From Leptolyngbya sp. DLM2.Bin15 (GTDB lineage: Bacteria > Cyanobacteriota > Cyanobacteriia > RECH01), in the NCBI GenBank assembly GCA_007694125.1, contig RECH01000175.1, positions 1 to 53,542 of the forward strand: a stretch of 53,542 nucleotides of DNA, in the 5' to 3' direction. The notes below the pieces were generated by a model that saw only the letters and a list, made by a program, of their open reading frames with translations, was not told the origin of the DNA and searched no databases. Positions within the stretch are counted from its first letter, which is position 1; each line of letters begins with the position of its first letter. Of the stretch, positions 8,238-16,590 are shown in pieces. The translations under genes and the position numbers were made by a program.

Positions 8238-9218
8238 CTATTGTACAAGCTCTAGGAGATTGAGCAAGGTGACATCCCACACCAATCGAGGCTGGACGAA
8301 GGTGAGTAAACAGCGGCGGGCCTGTTCTAGGTGAGGGAGAGCGGCGGCCTGCTGATGGGTGTACCAAAGTTTTTGCTGCCAATAGTCCACTAGCCATAGC
8401 TGAGTCTCGGGGGGCTGGGCGGCCAGGGTGCGGGCCAGCTCCAAGGCGGATCGCATAGTGGTAGGCAGGGTGGCGATCGCCTCCAGAATCTCGGGGGGAA
8501 TCGTTTGCAGGTGCTGCCAGTTGGCGATCGCTTCCCCAGGACTGCCCTGGGCGAGGGCGAGAATATCCGGTTGCTCTAGCAGCTCCGTCTGGCCCACCTG
8601 GGTCAACACCTGGGCGATCGCTGCGGGCTCTAGCCGCCGAAAGGGAATGGTCTGGCAGCGGGAGACCAAGGTAGGCAGCAGCGAATCTAAGCTGGGGGCA
8701 ATCAACATCAACGTAGCTCGACCGGGCTCTTCTAGGGTTTTGAGCAGGCCATTGGCGGCCGCTTCGGCCATGGTATTGGCGTCATCAAGGACGATCACCG
8801 AACGAGGTGCTTCCAAGGGCGGGCGACCGAGAAACTGAGCAATGCGGCGAATTTGTTCGAGGCGAATCTGAGGCGGGGTACGACGTTTAACGCCCTGCTC
8901 CTCCGCTTCTGCCGCCGTCAGCAATTGTCCTTGGTGGAGATAGGTCGGCTCCACCCACAGCAGGTCAGGATGGTTGCCCTCAGCAATGCGCTGACGCAGG
9001 TGTTGGCCGCGATCGCTGCCATCTTGGTTCTGTAACCCTCCCTGGAGCAAGCATTCGGCAAAGGCCCGCGCCGCCAAGCGCCGACCAATGCCCGGCGCAC
9101 CCACAAATAAATAGGCCGGCGCAACTCGCTCTTGGGCGATCGCTGCGGTCAGGAGTTGAACAGCTTGGGGTTGTCCGATCAGCCCGGAAAATGGGTCGGA
9201 TACCATTGGCGTAACCAT
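8238..9218 (-). CDS. holB: DNA polymerase III delta' subunit
   Basis: Delta' is the stator subunit of the clamp loader that places the beta clamp on primed DNA. The 326-residue product has an AAA+ layout: [14 protein letters not shown] in place of a Walker A (Lys replaced by Arg, as expected for a non-ATP-binding delta'), LLKTLEEPG, and the SRC motif in [10 protein letters not shown]. The four-cysteine zinc module of the E. coli protein is absent. The start at 9218 overlaps tmk by 40 bp; a second ATG at 9206 ([12 protein letters not shown]) is equally possible. The overlap indicates a tmk-holB operon. Confidence 0.9.
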   Translation of the reverse strand: MVTPMVSDPFSGLIGQPQAVQLLTAAIAQERVAPAYLFVGAPGIGRRLAARAFAECLLQGGLQNQDGSDRGQHLRQRIAEGNHPDLLWVEPTYLHQGQLLTAAEAEEQGVKRRTPPQIRLEQIRRIAQFLGRPPLEAPRSVIVLDDANTMAEAAANGLLKTLEEPGRATLMLIAPSLDSLLPTLVSRCQTIPFRRLEPAAIAQVLTQVGQTELLEQPDILALAQGSPGEAIANWQHLQTIPPEILEAIATLPTTMRSALELARTLAAQPPETQLWLVDYWQQKLWYTHQQAAALPHLEQARRCLLTFVQPRLVWDVTLLNLLELVQ

Positions 9219-9862
9219 GGCAACATGGCGGATTGGATGTGCTGGGCAACGGTCACTTCATCCGGAATGGCATCAATGCGTTCCACCGGGTAGGTCGCCT
9301 GGGCAAACACCTGGCTAAAGCCCTGGCGCACCCGGTGGTGAAACGCTAGACTAGCCTGCTCCATGCGATCGCTCTTACCCCGAGCCTGGGCCCGACCTAA
9401 GCCAACCTCAACTGGAACATCCAGCCACAGGGTTAAGTCACTAACTAGGCCGCCCGTAGCGATCTGATTGAGTTGATCAATCAAAGCCAGGTCTAACTCG
9501 CGCCCATAGCCTTGATAGGCCACCGTGGAAGCACTATAGCGATCGCATAAAATCCAAGCTCCCGCCGCTAATCGAGGCTTGAGCCAATGGTCTACATGCT
9601 GGGCCCGGTCGGCTGCATAGAGCAACAGTTCTGTGCGATCGCTCAGGGACTCCTCTAGAGATGCATCCAGAAGGAGTTGGCGAATACGTTGCCCCGTGAG
9701 GGTGCCCCCTGGCTCCCTGGTCACCACAATATCGGTGATCTGCCCCTCTGCTTGCAGAGACTGCACCGCCGGTAATTGACATAACCAACGATGGAGGTAG
9801 TGAAGCTGCGTCGTCTTGCCGCCACCCTCTCCCCCTTCCATCACAATCAACTTGCCTGTCAT
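9179..9862 (-). CDS. tmk: Thymidylate kinase
   Basis: Tmk phosphorylates dTMP to dTDP with ATP in the cytosol, on the path to dTTP. From the ATG at 9862 the protein has 227 residues. It shows the P-loop GGEGGGKTT (9-17), TREPGGT, and the DRY segment of CDRYSASTVAYQGYGR. The frame is open to a TTG at 9886, but nothing supports the longer form. The C-terminus ([12 protein letters not shown]) overlaps the holB start, so the two are probably translated in a coupled way. The fusion of supply (dTTP) and use (clamp loader) in one operon is common in bacteria. Confidence 0.93.
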   Translation of the reverse strand: MTGKLIVMEGGEGGGKTTQLHYLHRWLCQLPAVQSLQAEGQITDIVVTREPGGTLTGQRIRQLLLDASLEESLSDRTELLLYAADRAQHVDHWLKPRLAAGAWILCDRYSASTVAYQGYGRELDLALIDQLNQIATGGLVSDLTLWLDVPVEVGLGRAQARGKSDRMEQASLAFHHRVRQGFSQVFAQATYPVERIDAIPDEVTVAQHIQSAMLPWLRQWYPTHFPG

Positions 9863-10411
9863 GCCGCGCTGTGCAATTTCCGCCAATCGTTTGAAAAATG
9901 AGCTCGTCTATAATACTCTAAGGCCACACAGACCACGTTGAATGAATCCTGAATGGTCTCCTGAATAGTCTACCGACCGAACAGCTAAACAAATTCAACT
10001 GAATTAAATAGACGAACTATCCCGGCCAGGTCTCTGTTGCGGTGAACGGTCTACTAACGATTCACTATTCAATCCTTATATCGACCCTTGAGGGATCCCC
10101 TGTTTTAGCAAAACTCGTTAAGGTGGAGTCAGAGGGCATGGCTGCTCCACCCCCTTCGGCATCCTGGGGAACCGTAACGCAGACCATGCTTACACTAAAT
10201 GCCCGGTGCAACGCCACCTCCTGATTTCATTCCCCTAGACGGTTCCTGTTGATCATTGGTTGAGGTCTCTCGTGTTAGATTCTATGGGCGCTGAACGGTG
10301 ACATCTGCATCTCCTCGCGAACAATTATCCCGTTGATTAGTTGCTCTTGCCCTTAGCAAATGCTTGCATAGAGCTAGATCCAGTTTTTAGTCCGCTTAGC
10401 CGGAGTCACTT
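9863..10411. other. tmk to small-gene divergent spacer
   Basis: This 549-bp region must contain promoters in both directions. TATAAT occurs on the plus strand near 9908-9915, but I see no matching -35. A 60-codon ORF from a GTG at 10042 has no ribosome site or recognisable product, and I do not accept it. There is no tRNA-like sequence. Confidence 0.4.
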
Positions 10412-10765
10412 ATGGCACGTTATACAAGTTTATTTACTCTTGAAACCCCCGCAGAACGCTTCTCCGCGATGCTGGCGGAGGTGCTGATGATATGCAACTT
10501 CGATATTATTTACGACACGGGTGACTATTTGATGGCCCGGGAAGTGCCGGGCTCCGTGGTCTTTGGCAAGCTGGTGACCGTGGAGGCTTTAATCGATCGC
10601 AACGTGACGACGGCGACGGAAGTTCGCCTCAAACTGGTCATTAAAAACGAAGAATTGCCGCTGCACACTCAAAACCATTGCCGCGATATGTTTGATCATG
10701 TGAATCAAGCGATCGCCGATCATCGTCAGTGGAAATTGGTGGAGCACGCCTCAACCCCAGCCTAG
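10412..10765 (+). CDS. Conserved cyanobacterial protein, 117 aa
   Basis: The product begins MARYTSLFTLETPAERF and contains a mixed alpha/beta region with ICNFDIIYDTGDYLMAREVPG and FGKLVTVEALI. It has no signal peptide, membrane segment or metal-binding cluster. The pattern of alternating hydrophobic strands suggests a small globular cytosolic protein. I recognise it as the kind of short conserved protein found across cyanobacteria but cannot name a function. It appears to be a single-gene unit; a 9-bp stem-loop at 10801 follows. Confidence 0.75.
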   Translation: MARYTSLFTLETPAERFSAMLAEVLMICNFDIIYDTGDYLMAREVPGSVVFGKLVTVEALIDRNVTTATEVRLKLVIKNEELPLHTQNHCRDMFDHVNQAIADHRQWKLVEHASTPA

Positions 10766-10800
10766 GCGCAACGACTGAGAAGCCGATAGTCAATCTGTTT

Positions 10801-10832
10801 GGGTGCCGTTGTTCTAATCCATGACGGCACCC
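10801..10832 (+). terminator. Stem-loop after the 117-aa gene
   Basis: GGGTGCCGT (10801-10809) and ACGGCACCC (10824-10832) form a perfect 9-bp stem with a 14-nt loop, 36 nt after the stop. No U-run follows on the plus strand, so it may stabilise the 3' end rather than be a classic terminator. Confidence 0.45.
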
Positions 10833-10873
10833 ATTGTCCTGTCAGTTGAGGCTGATGGGCGGGCCCATCGCTT

Positions 10874-10969
10874 CTCCTCATCCCCCAACCCCTGCTCATG
10901 TTGTAGAAGAGAAGGAGCAAGAAAGGGGTGCAGGTGCTTCCAAAGCAAGGCAGGAACTTTGGGGGAGGG
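10874..10969. repeat. CCCTCA-type dispersed repeat, copy 2
   Basis: This GC-rich block shares the plan of 5474-5573. It starts CTCCTCATCCCCCAACCCC, has GGAGCAAGAAAG and GCAGGTGCTTCCAAAGC inside, and ends TTTGGGGGAGGG. It is intergenic, and its ends are less perfect than in copy 1. Confidence 0.55.
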
Positions 10970-11012
10970 TCTTTTGATCCATCAACCAACATGGGAGGGC
11001 TAGAGGGCTGGT

Positions 11013-11034
11013 CGTTCAGCCTTGATGCTGAACG
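11013..11034. terminator. Perfect 8-bp hairpin
   Basis: CGTTCAGC, 6-nt loop CTTGAT, GCTGAACG. The loop and stem resemble the strong terminator at 37961-37993 (CTCAGC, CTTGAT, GCTGAG). No U-run follows in either direction. It lies 152 bp past the FHA gene stop on the minus strand and may end that transcript. Confidence 0.35.
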
Positions 11035-11185
11035 TCACCTCCCCCATCAGCATGGCTGACCTCAACGTCAACGCATAACCCTGACGTCTGCGGGCAACCT
11101 TAGGCTTGGCGATCGCCCCTAGCCCAGATTATCGTGACAAGAACCCTTTAACCCTGGCCCACAGGTGGCTTAGGTCTCTCGCCAG

Positions 11186-11662
11186 TCATATAATTCTCAG
11201 ATCCGTATCCGGTTCATCGGAGTCATCATCATCGTCATCATCATCTCCATCCACCATATTGGGGCTGATGAGGGTGATGTCAAACTCATCGGGAGGCACG
11301 GTGGAAATAGCATCCCGCTTCAACGAGTAATAAATGGCATAGACTTGCGGGCCAAAAACCACCTTATCTTCATCTTCAAGGTCGTGGGCCTGCACTTTGC
11401 GGCCATTAATCAGCAGCCCATTGGCACTGGGCTTTCCCTTAAGGTTGCCATCGACAATGCGATAGTAAAAACTGCCATCGTCATTTGGCAGTTGCACAAG
11501 GGTAGCGTGGCGGCGTGAGACAAATTGAGAGACTAACCGAATATCACACTTAGGATCACGACCAATCGAATACACCGGACTATCCAAAGTGAACTCTCGC
11601 CGTCCTTTATTGTCTTCTATAATCAGCAGATGGTTTTGGTGAGGTTCTGAAGGCATGGACAA
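11186..11662 (-). CDS. FHA-domain protein with polyaspartate tail
   Basis: FHA domains bind phosphothreonine in partner proteins, usually targets of Ser/Thr kinases. The 158-residue product has one FHA domain (about 15-115). Its motifs are YSIGRDPKCDIRL, then VSRRHATLV with the conserved Ser-Arg-x-His, and SANGLLINGRKV with the conserved Asn-Gly. The last 20-odd residues are VDG followed by eight Asp, then SDEPDTDLRII, an acidic disordered tail. The tail is coded by a GAT/GAC run that could slip in replication. Another Met codon is two residues after the first. The gene is isolated. Partner unknown; a kinase lies at 50742 in this window, but no link is shown. Confidence 0.85.
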   Translation of the reverse strand: MSMPSEPHQNHLLIIEDNKGRREFTLDSPVYSIGRDPKCDIRLVSQFVSRRHATLVQLPNDDGSFYYRIVDGNLKGKPSANGLLINGRKVQAHDLEDEDKVVFGPQVYAIYYSLKRDAISTVPPDEFDITLISPNMVDGDDDDDDDDSDEPDTDLRII

Positions 11663-12391
11663 CTGGTAGTGCGACTACTAACTAAACGTAGGTTTTACTT
11701 GAAAGGCATACTTATAATAGACACCCCGTGAGCGATCTGCACCCTCCTAGGACAACGGAAGTACATCAAGATCGGAGATAGGGCATCGTATATCAGAGGT
11801 TTCTGGATTCTAACCTCTAAATTCTCTTTTCTAACTGTACTCCTAGTCCCGGTGAAGAGATCAAGATGTACCGATTATTTATGATCTTGCTCGAACAGCA
11901 TTACAGCCTAGGGAGCATTTTGGGCAGATGGAGAGATAGAACTCACATTTGAACCGATGGTTGACGGGTTTAAACCTAGCACCCCTGATTGACGGACAAA
12001 ACTCCTGCGATCTTGACTCTCACGTAGGTTGGGTTAGCGTCAGCGTAACCCAATGAAATCCAGGCTGGTACTGGGTTTGACGTTGCTCAATCTAGCCTAG
12101 GCAAAAAGATTTGTCAGTCAACCAGCCTAGCACCCTCATGTCAGAGTCAAATCTGAGAATGGCACCCGCTAGATGGTCTAACGTGCCCAATGCTTACCCT
12201 GCTGGCTATCCCTGCTCCGATTGAATGGGAGATCAAGGGTCTGGCTCAAGGACTGGGAAGGTTCTCTAGTCCTACCTAATCTTCCATCAGCATAGCCTAC
12301 TCCAATCGCTGCCCTGCCCCATCTAACTTGACTATTACAGCAGCCAGAATCGTCATCTGGACTAAAGTTCTAACCCATCCTGAACGCATAC
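11663..12391. other. Long spacer, FHA gene to ctaA
   Basis: I find no convincing gene in this 729-bp gap. A 28-codon frame from 11876 has no good ribosome site. At about 12024-12051 the sequence GTAGGTTGGGTTAGCG, then GCGTAACCC, forms a short interrupted palindrome of the dispersed GTAGG/TTAGC type. The rest shows no tRNA, structured RNA or promoter that I can defend. Confidence 0.45.
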
Positions 12392-14782
12392 CTAATCCAC
12401 AGTGGAATGGCGGTACAGCAGGAGTGAATTGGACACTACCGTGACTGAACTAAATGCCATGAGGGCTCCGGCCGCTGCTGGACTGAGCAAAATGCCGAAC
12501 CCTGGCAGCAACGCTCCCATAGCTAGGGGAATGCCGATTAGATTATAGGCCAAAGCCCAACCTAGGTTTTGGCGGATCGTGTTGAACGTGGCTTGGCTTA
12601 GGCGGATGGCTTCCACAACGTCCATCAGGCGATCGCGCATGAGGATAATGTCGGCGGTTTCGATCGCCACCTCGGTGCCAGAATGCAGGGAGATACCGAT
12701 ATCGGCTTGGGCGAGGGAGGGGGCATCGTTGATTCCATCGCCAATCATGGCAACCCGCTGCCCTGTGGCCTGCAACTGAGCGATCGCGTCGGCCTTGGCA
12801 TCGGGGCGAACACCAGCCAGAACTTGGTGGGGTTCTAGGGCGAGTTGCTGGGCGATGGCCTGGGCTGAGATGGCGCGATCGCCGGTCATCATCATGACGG
12901 TTAAGCCCATCTGCCGCAGGCGATCGAGGGTGGCTCGGGCATCGTCCCGCAGTGCATCGGCTACGGCAATTAGCCCCACAGTGCTTTGATCTAGGGACAC
13001 ATACACCACTGTTTTACCCTGGCTGGCAAGCTGATCGGCAAGTTGCTGGGTGGCAGGGGCGATCGCCACCTGTTCTTGGCTAAACCAATCGGCGGTGCCT
13101 AAACGTACGACCTGATCGCCCAAACGAGCGACGACGCCGGAGCCGGGATAGGTTTGAACATCCTGCACGGTTAAGTGGGATAGGGCTTGGTGATGGGCGG
13201 CATTGCCAATCGCTTCGGCAATGGGATGACGGGTGCCGGCTTCCACGGTGGCGGCCAGTTGCAGCAGGTGCTCGGCGGTGATATCTGCGGTTTGGGGGAG
13301 GCAGTCGGTGAGGATGGGATGGCCGGTGGTCAGGGTTCCAGTTTTATCAAACACCAGGGTGGTGAGCTGATGCACCTTTTCCAAGACATCCCCGCCCCGC
13401 AACAGCAAGCCGCGCTCGGCTCCAATCCCCGATCCCACCAATAGGGCCGTGGGGGTGGCTAAACCAAGGGCACAGGGGCAGGCGATCACCAAGACTGCGA
13501 TCGCTAGTTTGAGGCTCAGCAATAAGGGAGAGGCGGCGGTGGGGGCGATCATGGAGGCTAGCCCATGGTGCATCATGGGGTCTGAACCCTGTAAGACCAT
13601 GGGCCAAAGGCGCGTGCCCAATCCATACCAAAAGAGGAAGGTCAGGCTAGCGATCGCCATGATCCCGTAGGTGAAGTAGCCCGCCACCGTGTCGGCCAAG
13701 CGCTGGATCGGAGCTTTACGGGTTTGCGCTGTTTCGACGAGCTGAATAATCTGCGCCAGGGTGGTGTCCTTGCCAATGCGGGTGGCTTGAATGGCGATCG
13801 CCCCCGATTGGTTGAAGCTACCTGCAACGACGCGATCCCCCGGCCGCTTGACCACGGGCATGGCTTCTCCCGTGAGCATGGACTCATTGACCGTGGTTTG
13901 CCCTAGGATCACCTCGCCATCCACGGGCAGTTTATCCCCCGGCAACACCTGCAGCCATTGCCCCACCTGCACCTGCTCCGCGGGCACTTCTTGATGACTC
14001 GCCGTAAGCGATCGCGCTGGATCGGAGCGATCGACCACCAGCCTGGCCACAGTCGGCCGCAGTGCTAACAGGGCTCGAAATGCCTTGGCAGCCCGTTGCC
14101 TTGCCCGCTGCTCTAAGGTGCGTCCCAGGACAATAAAGCCCACCAGCATGACAGGCTCATCAAAAAAGCATTCCCAGCCAAGCTGTGGTAGCAGGAGAGC
14201 CAACACACTCGTGCTGTAGGCCGTGACGGTGCCTAAGCCCACCAGGGTGTTCATATTGGGCATCAAGCGCCGCAGTCCTCGCCATCCATCCACCAAGATT
14301 GGCCGCCCAGGGCCAAGGAGTGCGAGGGTGGCTAACCCCCAATGAAAGCCAATGCTGCTCAGCCCCGGTAGGCTAGGCAATCCTAGATGGTCAAAGTGTC
14401 CTAGGGTAGACAGCAGGAGCAGGAGAGTGGCGATCGCCAAGTGCCAAGAGGAGCGATCGGGCTCAGTTGGGCTGGAGGATTCACTAGGCGTGGCGTCAGC
14501 TTGGCGCACCTGGCTAGGAAACCCCGCCTCCGTGAGCTGCGTGGCTAGGGTCTGCTCTACCATGTCCCCATCACATTCCACCAACGCCGTTTCGGTGACG
14601 AGGTTCACCGTGGCGCTGACCACTCCCTCACACTGCTGGAGTTGGTGTTCCACCGCTCGCACACAGCCTGCACATTTCATGCCGCCGACATCCAGCACAA
14701 TGGTTCGGAGCTGGGCGGTGGGCAAGGGTTGGTCAGTGGGCAAGGTTTCAGGCAATTGGGCAGAATTGGGAGCTGTTTGCAT
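12392..14782 (-). CDS. ctaA: Copper-transporting P1B ATPase (CtaA-like)
   Basis: P1B ATPases use ATP to move Cu(I) across membranes. In cyanobacteria CtaA imports copper across the plasma membrane and PacS moves it into thylakoids for plastocyanin and cytochrome oxidase. The 796-residue product has one N-terminal heavy-metal domain with GGMKCAGC (Cys37, Cys40) and eight membrane helices. The transport motif IACPCALGLATP lies near residue 435, phosphorylation site DKTGTLT near 477, and GDGINDAPSLAQADIG in the hinge. The N-terminal domain (MKCAGCVRAVEHQLQQ) resembles CtaA more than PacS, so the symbol is likely but not certain. No metallochaperone gene is adjacent. Confidence 0.85.
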   Translation of the reverse strand: MQTAPNSAQLPETLPTDQPLPTAQLRTIVLDVGGMKCAGCVRAVEHQLQQCEGVVSATVNLVTETALVECDGDMVEQTLATQLTEAGFPSQVRQADATPSESSSPTEPDRSSWHLAIATLLLLLSTLGHFDHLGLPSLPGLSSIGFHWGLATLALLGPGRPILVDGWRGLRRLMPNMNTLVGLGTVTAYSTSVLALLLPQLGWECFFDEPVMLVGFIVLGRTLEQRARQRAAKAFRALLALRPTVARLVVDRSDPARSLTASHQEVPAEQVQVGQWLQVLPGDKLPVDGEVILGQTTVNESMLTGEAMPVVKRPGDRVVAGSFNQSGAIAIQATRIGKDTTLAQIIQLVETAQTRKAPIQRLADTVAGYFTYGIMAIASLTFLFWYGLGTRLWPMVLQGSDPMMHHGLASMIAPTAASPLLLSLKLAIAVLVIACPCALGLATPTALLVGSGIGAERGLLLRGGDVLEKVHQLTTLVFDKTGTLTTGHPILTDCLPQTADITAEHLLQLAATVEAGTRHPIAEAIGNAAHHQALSHLTVQDVQTYPGSGVVARLGDQVVRLGTADWFSQEQVAIAPATQQLADQLASQGKTVVYVSLDQSTVGLIAVADALRDDARATLDRLRQMGLTVMMMTGDRAISAQAIAQQLALEPHQVLAGVRPDAKADAIAQLQATGQRVAMIGDGINDAPSLAQADIGISLHSGTEVAIETADIILMRDRLMDVVEAIRLSQATFNTIRQNLGWALAYNLIGIPLAMGALLPGFGILLSPAAAGALMAFSSVTVVSNSLLLYRHSTVD

Positions 14783-15201
14783 AACGATAAAAAAATGTTC
14801 TTAGGAGTATCACAACTCCAGACTGGGCTTCTCAAGCAGTGCCGCCGGTGGAGCTGCCAATACATCAACCGCTGGGCAGCAATGGAGCTATGGTGTATCT
14901 ATCTTGAGCTTAAAAGATTTCGGGGTGTCTAGCCCAGGATCACCACGGTTTCTTCAGCCTTTGGCCCTGCCATACCCCCCTGAGGCACCCTGCTTACCTC
15001 CATCTGCCCCCGCACAGGCACATCACCTCGTACAATGAGAGTCTGTGTCGTTCTGCCTAGGATCCTGGACGCCCGATCAGGTTGATCCCCAGGTTGCCTA
15101 GGACAGGACGCGCTCCATGGATCCTCTCCAAACCCATCTCGGTCTGGCTCAGAAAGACCGATGGGCGAGGGCAATGCCCGTTATGCTGTTAAGTCGCGTT
15201 T
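14783..15201. other. ctaA-hisA divergent spacer
   Basis: This 419-bp region carries the promoters of ctaA (minus) and hisA (plus). TACAAT near 15034 on the plus strand is a possible -10 without a clear -35. An 81-codon minus-strand frame at 14929-15174 has no ribosome site and is not accepted. I see no CopY/CsoR-type operator that I can defend. Confidence 0.4.
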
Positions 15202-15975
15202 ATGGATATTATCCCAGCTATTGACCTGCTGAATGGACAATGTGTGCGCCTCTATCAGGGCGACTATAGCCAGTCAGAAGTGTTTGATGAACATCCGGTC
15301 GCTGTTGCCCAAGCCTGGGTCGAGCAAGGGGCCACCCGTCTCCATTTGGTTGACCTCGATGGAGCCAAGGCCGGACACCCGGTGAATCAAAAAGCGATCG
15401 CTGCCATCCTCAAGGCAGTAGACGTGCCGGTGCAGGTGGGCGGTGGCCTCCGCGATCGCCAAAGTGTAGAGCAGCTCCTTGATTTAGGCGTGCAGCAGGT
15501 GATTGTTGGCACCATCGCCGTTGAGCAACCAGACAAGGTTGCCCAGCTTTGCCAGGATCTTCCCCAGCGCATCATCGTGGGCATTGATGCCCGCAATGGC
15601 AAGGTGGCGACCCGAGGCTGGCTAGAAACCTCAGAAATTGACGCGATCGATCTGGTGACCCGCATGTCTGCTGCCGGTGCCAGCGCCATCATCTATACAG
15701 ATATTCATCGCGATGGCACGCTGCAAGGCCCCAACTGCGAATCTCTCCGAGAAGTCGCGATCGCCAGTCCTGTACCGGTGATTGCGTCGGGAGGCATCAG
15801 CCATACCCGCGATTTGCTCAGCCTGCTGGGGCTAGAGTCCCTAGGAGTCACCGGCGTGATTGTGGGACGTGCCCTGTATACCGGAGCGCTGTCCCTGCCC
15901 GAGGCGATCCGCGCTGTGGGTTCTGGTCGCTGGCAAGATGTACCGCCTGACTTGGGATCCTCTGCCCTAGCTTGA
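15202..15975 (+). CDS. hisA: ProFAR isomerase (histidine biosynthesis)
   Basis: HisA isomerises ProFAR to PRFAR, the fourth step of histidine synthesis, with a (beta/alpha)8 barrel. The 257-residue product begins [17 protein letters not shown]. The two catalytic aspartates are visible at Asp8 (strand 1) and Asp129 ([14 protein letters not shown]). The half-barrel phosphate-binding motifs VGGGLRD (80-86) and VIASGGISH are present. Length is normal. The start matches the family, although the ribosome site is weak. hisD is also in the window but on the other strand, so the his genes are scattered, as is typical for cyanobacteria. Confidence 0.96.
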   Translation: MDIIPAIDLLNGQCVRLYQGDYSQSEVFDEHPVAVAQAWVEQGATRLHLVDLDGAKAGHPVNQKAIAAILKAVDVPVQVGGGLRDRQSVEQLLDLGVQQVIVGTIAVEQPDKVAQLCQDLPQRIIVGIDARNGKVATRGWLETSEIDAIDLVTRMSAAGASAIIYTDIHRDGTLQGPNCESLREVAIASPVPVIASGGISHTRDLLSLLGLESLGVTGVIVGRALYTGALSLPEAIRAVGSGRWQDVPPDLGSSALA

Positions 15976-16043
15976 TCCCCTGGGTGAGTCAGCATTCAAC
16001 TAGCCCCAACCAGGTCTCTCAGGCATCCTCAGGGAGCGATCGC

Positions 16044-16072
16044 TTACAGCACGCCAGCCAGAATGGTATGCT
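16044..16072 (+). promoter_or_regulatory. Possible promoter for candidate RNA
   Basis: TTACAG (16044-16049), a 17-nt spacer and TATGCT (16067-16072) would start transcription near 16080, just before the folded segment at 16084-16246. Both boxes are imperfect. Confidence 0.25.
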
Positions 16073-16079
16073 GAACGAA

Positions 16080-16250
16080 CTGTAGCCTAAGACACGGAAA
16101 TAGGCTGCCCCGCAGCATCCTTGGGGTGACCTAAAACGGTTGACCTCAAACTGTGGGCTGAGACCTGTTTTGCGGAATCCAGCAGGTTCCCTCACTGTTT
16201 GCTACGGTGTATAGAGGTTTTAGACGTGACCTGCCCTGCTGCAGACTCTT
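16080..16250 (+). ncRNA. Candidate rod-shaped RNA (6S-like fold)
   Basis: The spacer between hisA and the antiporter contains nested complementary blocks that fold into one long rod: 16112-16117 with 16237-16242 (GCAGCA/TGCTGC), 16131-16137 with 16217-16223 (CTAAAAC/GTTTTAG), 16147-16157 with 16189-16201 (CAAAC and GTG/GGG side with CCCTCACTGTTTG), and 16163-16167 with 16183-16187 (ACCTG/CAGGT). A large asymmetric internal loop lies between the second and third blocks. Rod shape, central bubble and about 170 nt recall 6S RNA, which binds RNA polymerase. I cannot match it to a known cyanobacterial 6S sequence. It could also be a long leader of the antiporter mRNA. Confidence 0.3.
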
Positions 16251-16468
16251 CTTATCTCCATCATTCAGATGGACTTAACGTCAAGACTCCCCCGTCTTGA
16301 ACAGGAGTCTGGGTCATCATTCAGCTCATGGGTACACAGCTTTACTAGTTCGGTTCATCGAGGTTCTCGGGTTCCGCACAGGATGCGTGGCCTGACTTGA
16401 ATCGCAATCTAGCTTGGGCCAACCTAGTGTCAAAGCTAGCAAGATGAACTATAAGGGAAGGAATAATC

Positions 16469-16585
16469 ATGGATGGTCTTGCTTTCCCTGACGTCATGCC
16501 TTTTGTTATTGATGTTGTTCAGGACAGCCACAGCATGTCACAGCGTTATCGACCTCATTACTTAACGGTTAGCCCGTTTGCCTAA
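16469..16585 (+). CDS. Possible 38-aa ORF upstream of antiporter
   Basis: ATG at 16469 follows AAGGAA by about 7 nt, one of the best ribosome sites in this region. The frame encodes 38 residues starting MDGLAFPDVMPFVIDVV and ends TAA at 16583-16585, 5 bp before the antiporter ATG and in another frame. The N-terminal half is hydrophobic; the C-terminal half is basic and polar. It could be a small protein or a translated leader that couples translation to the antiporter, whose own ribosome site is close and weak. No homology is recognised. Confidence 0.4.
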   Translation: MDGLAFPDVMPFVIDVVQDSHSMSQRYRPHYLTVSPFA

Positions 16586-16590
16586 GGTCT

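Larger units (their letters stand above)
15976..16468. other. hisA-antiporter spacer
   Basis: A 493-bp spacer. Besides the candidate RNA it holds a perfect stem-loop AGCCTA/TAGGCT (16084-16106), a CCATC/GATGG hairpin (about 16258-16272) and a 7-bp stem AGACTCC/GGAGTCT (16284-16310). The density of hairpins is unusual for a plain spacer. No protein gene is seen before 16469. Confidence 0.5.

Noticed and set aside
10042-10224. 60-codon frame in the tmk spacer
   Set aside because: GTG start, no ribosome site and no recognisable product.
14929-15174. 81-codon minus-strand frame between ctaA and hisA
   Set aside because: No ribosome site; composition resembles non-coding sequence, and hisA and ctaA explain the flanks.
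16081-16250. TPP or cobalamin riboswitch
   Set aside because: GGCTGAGAC and GGGGTG recall TPP, and parts of the minus strand recall cobalamin, but the other conserved blocks are missing and no fitting gene follows.
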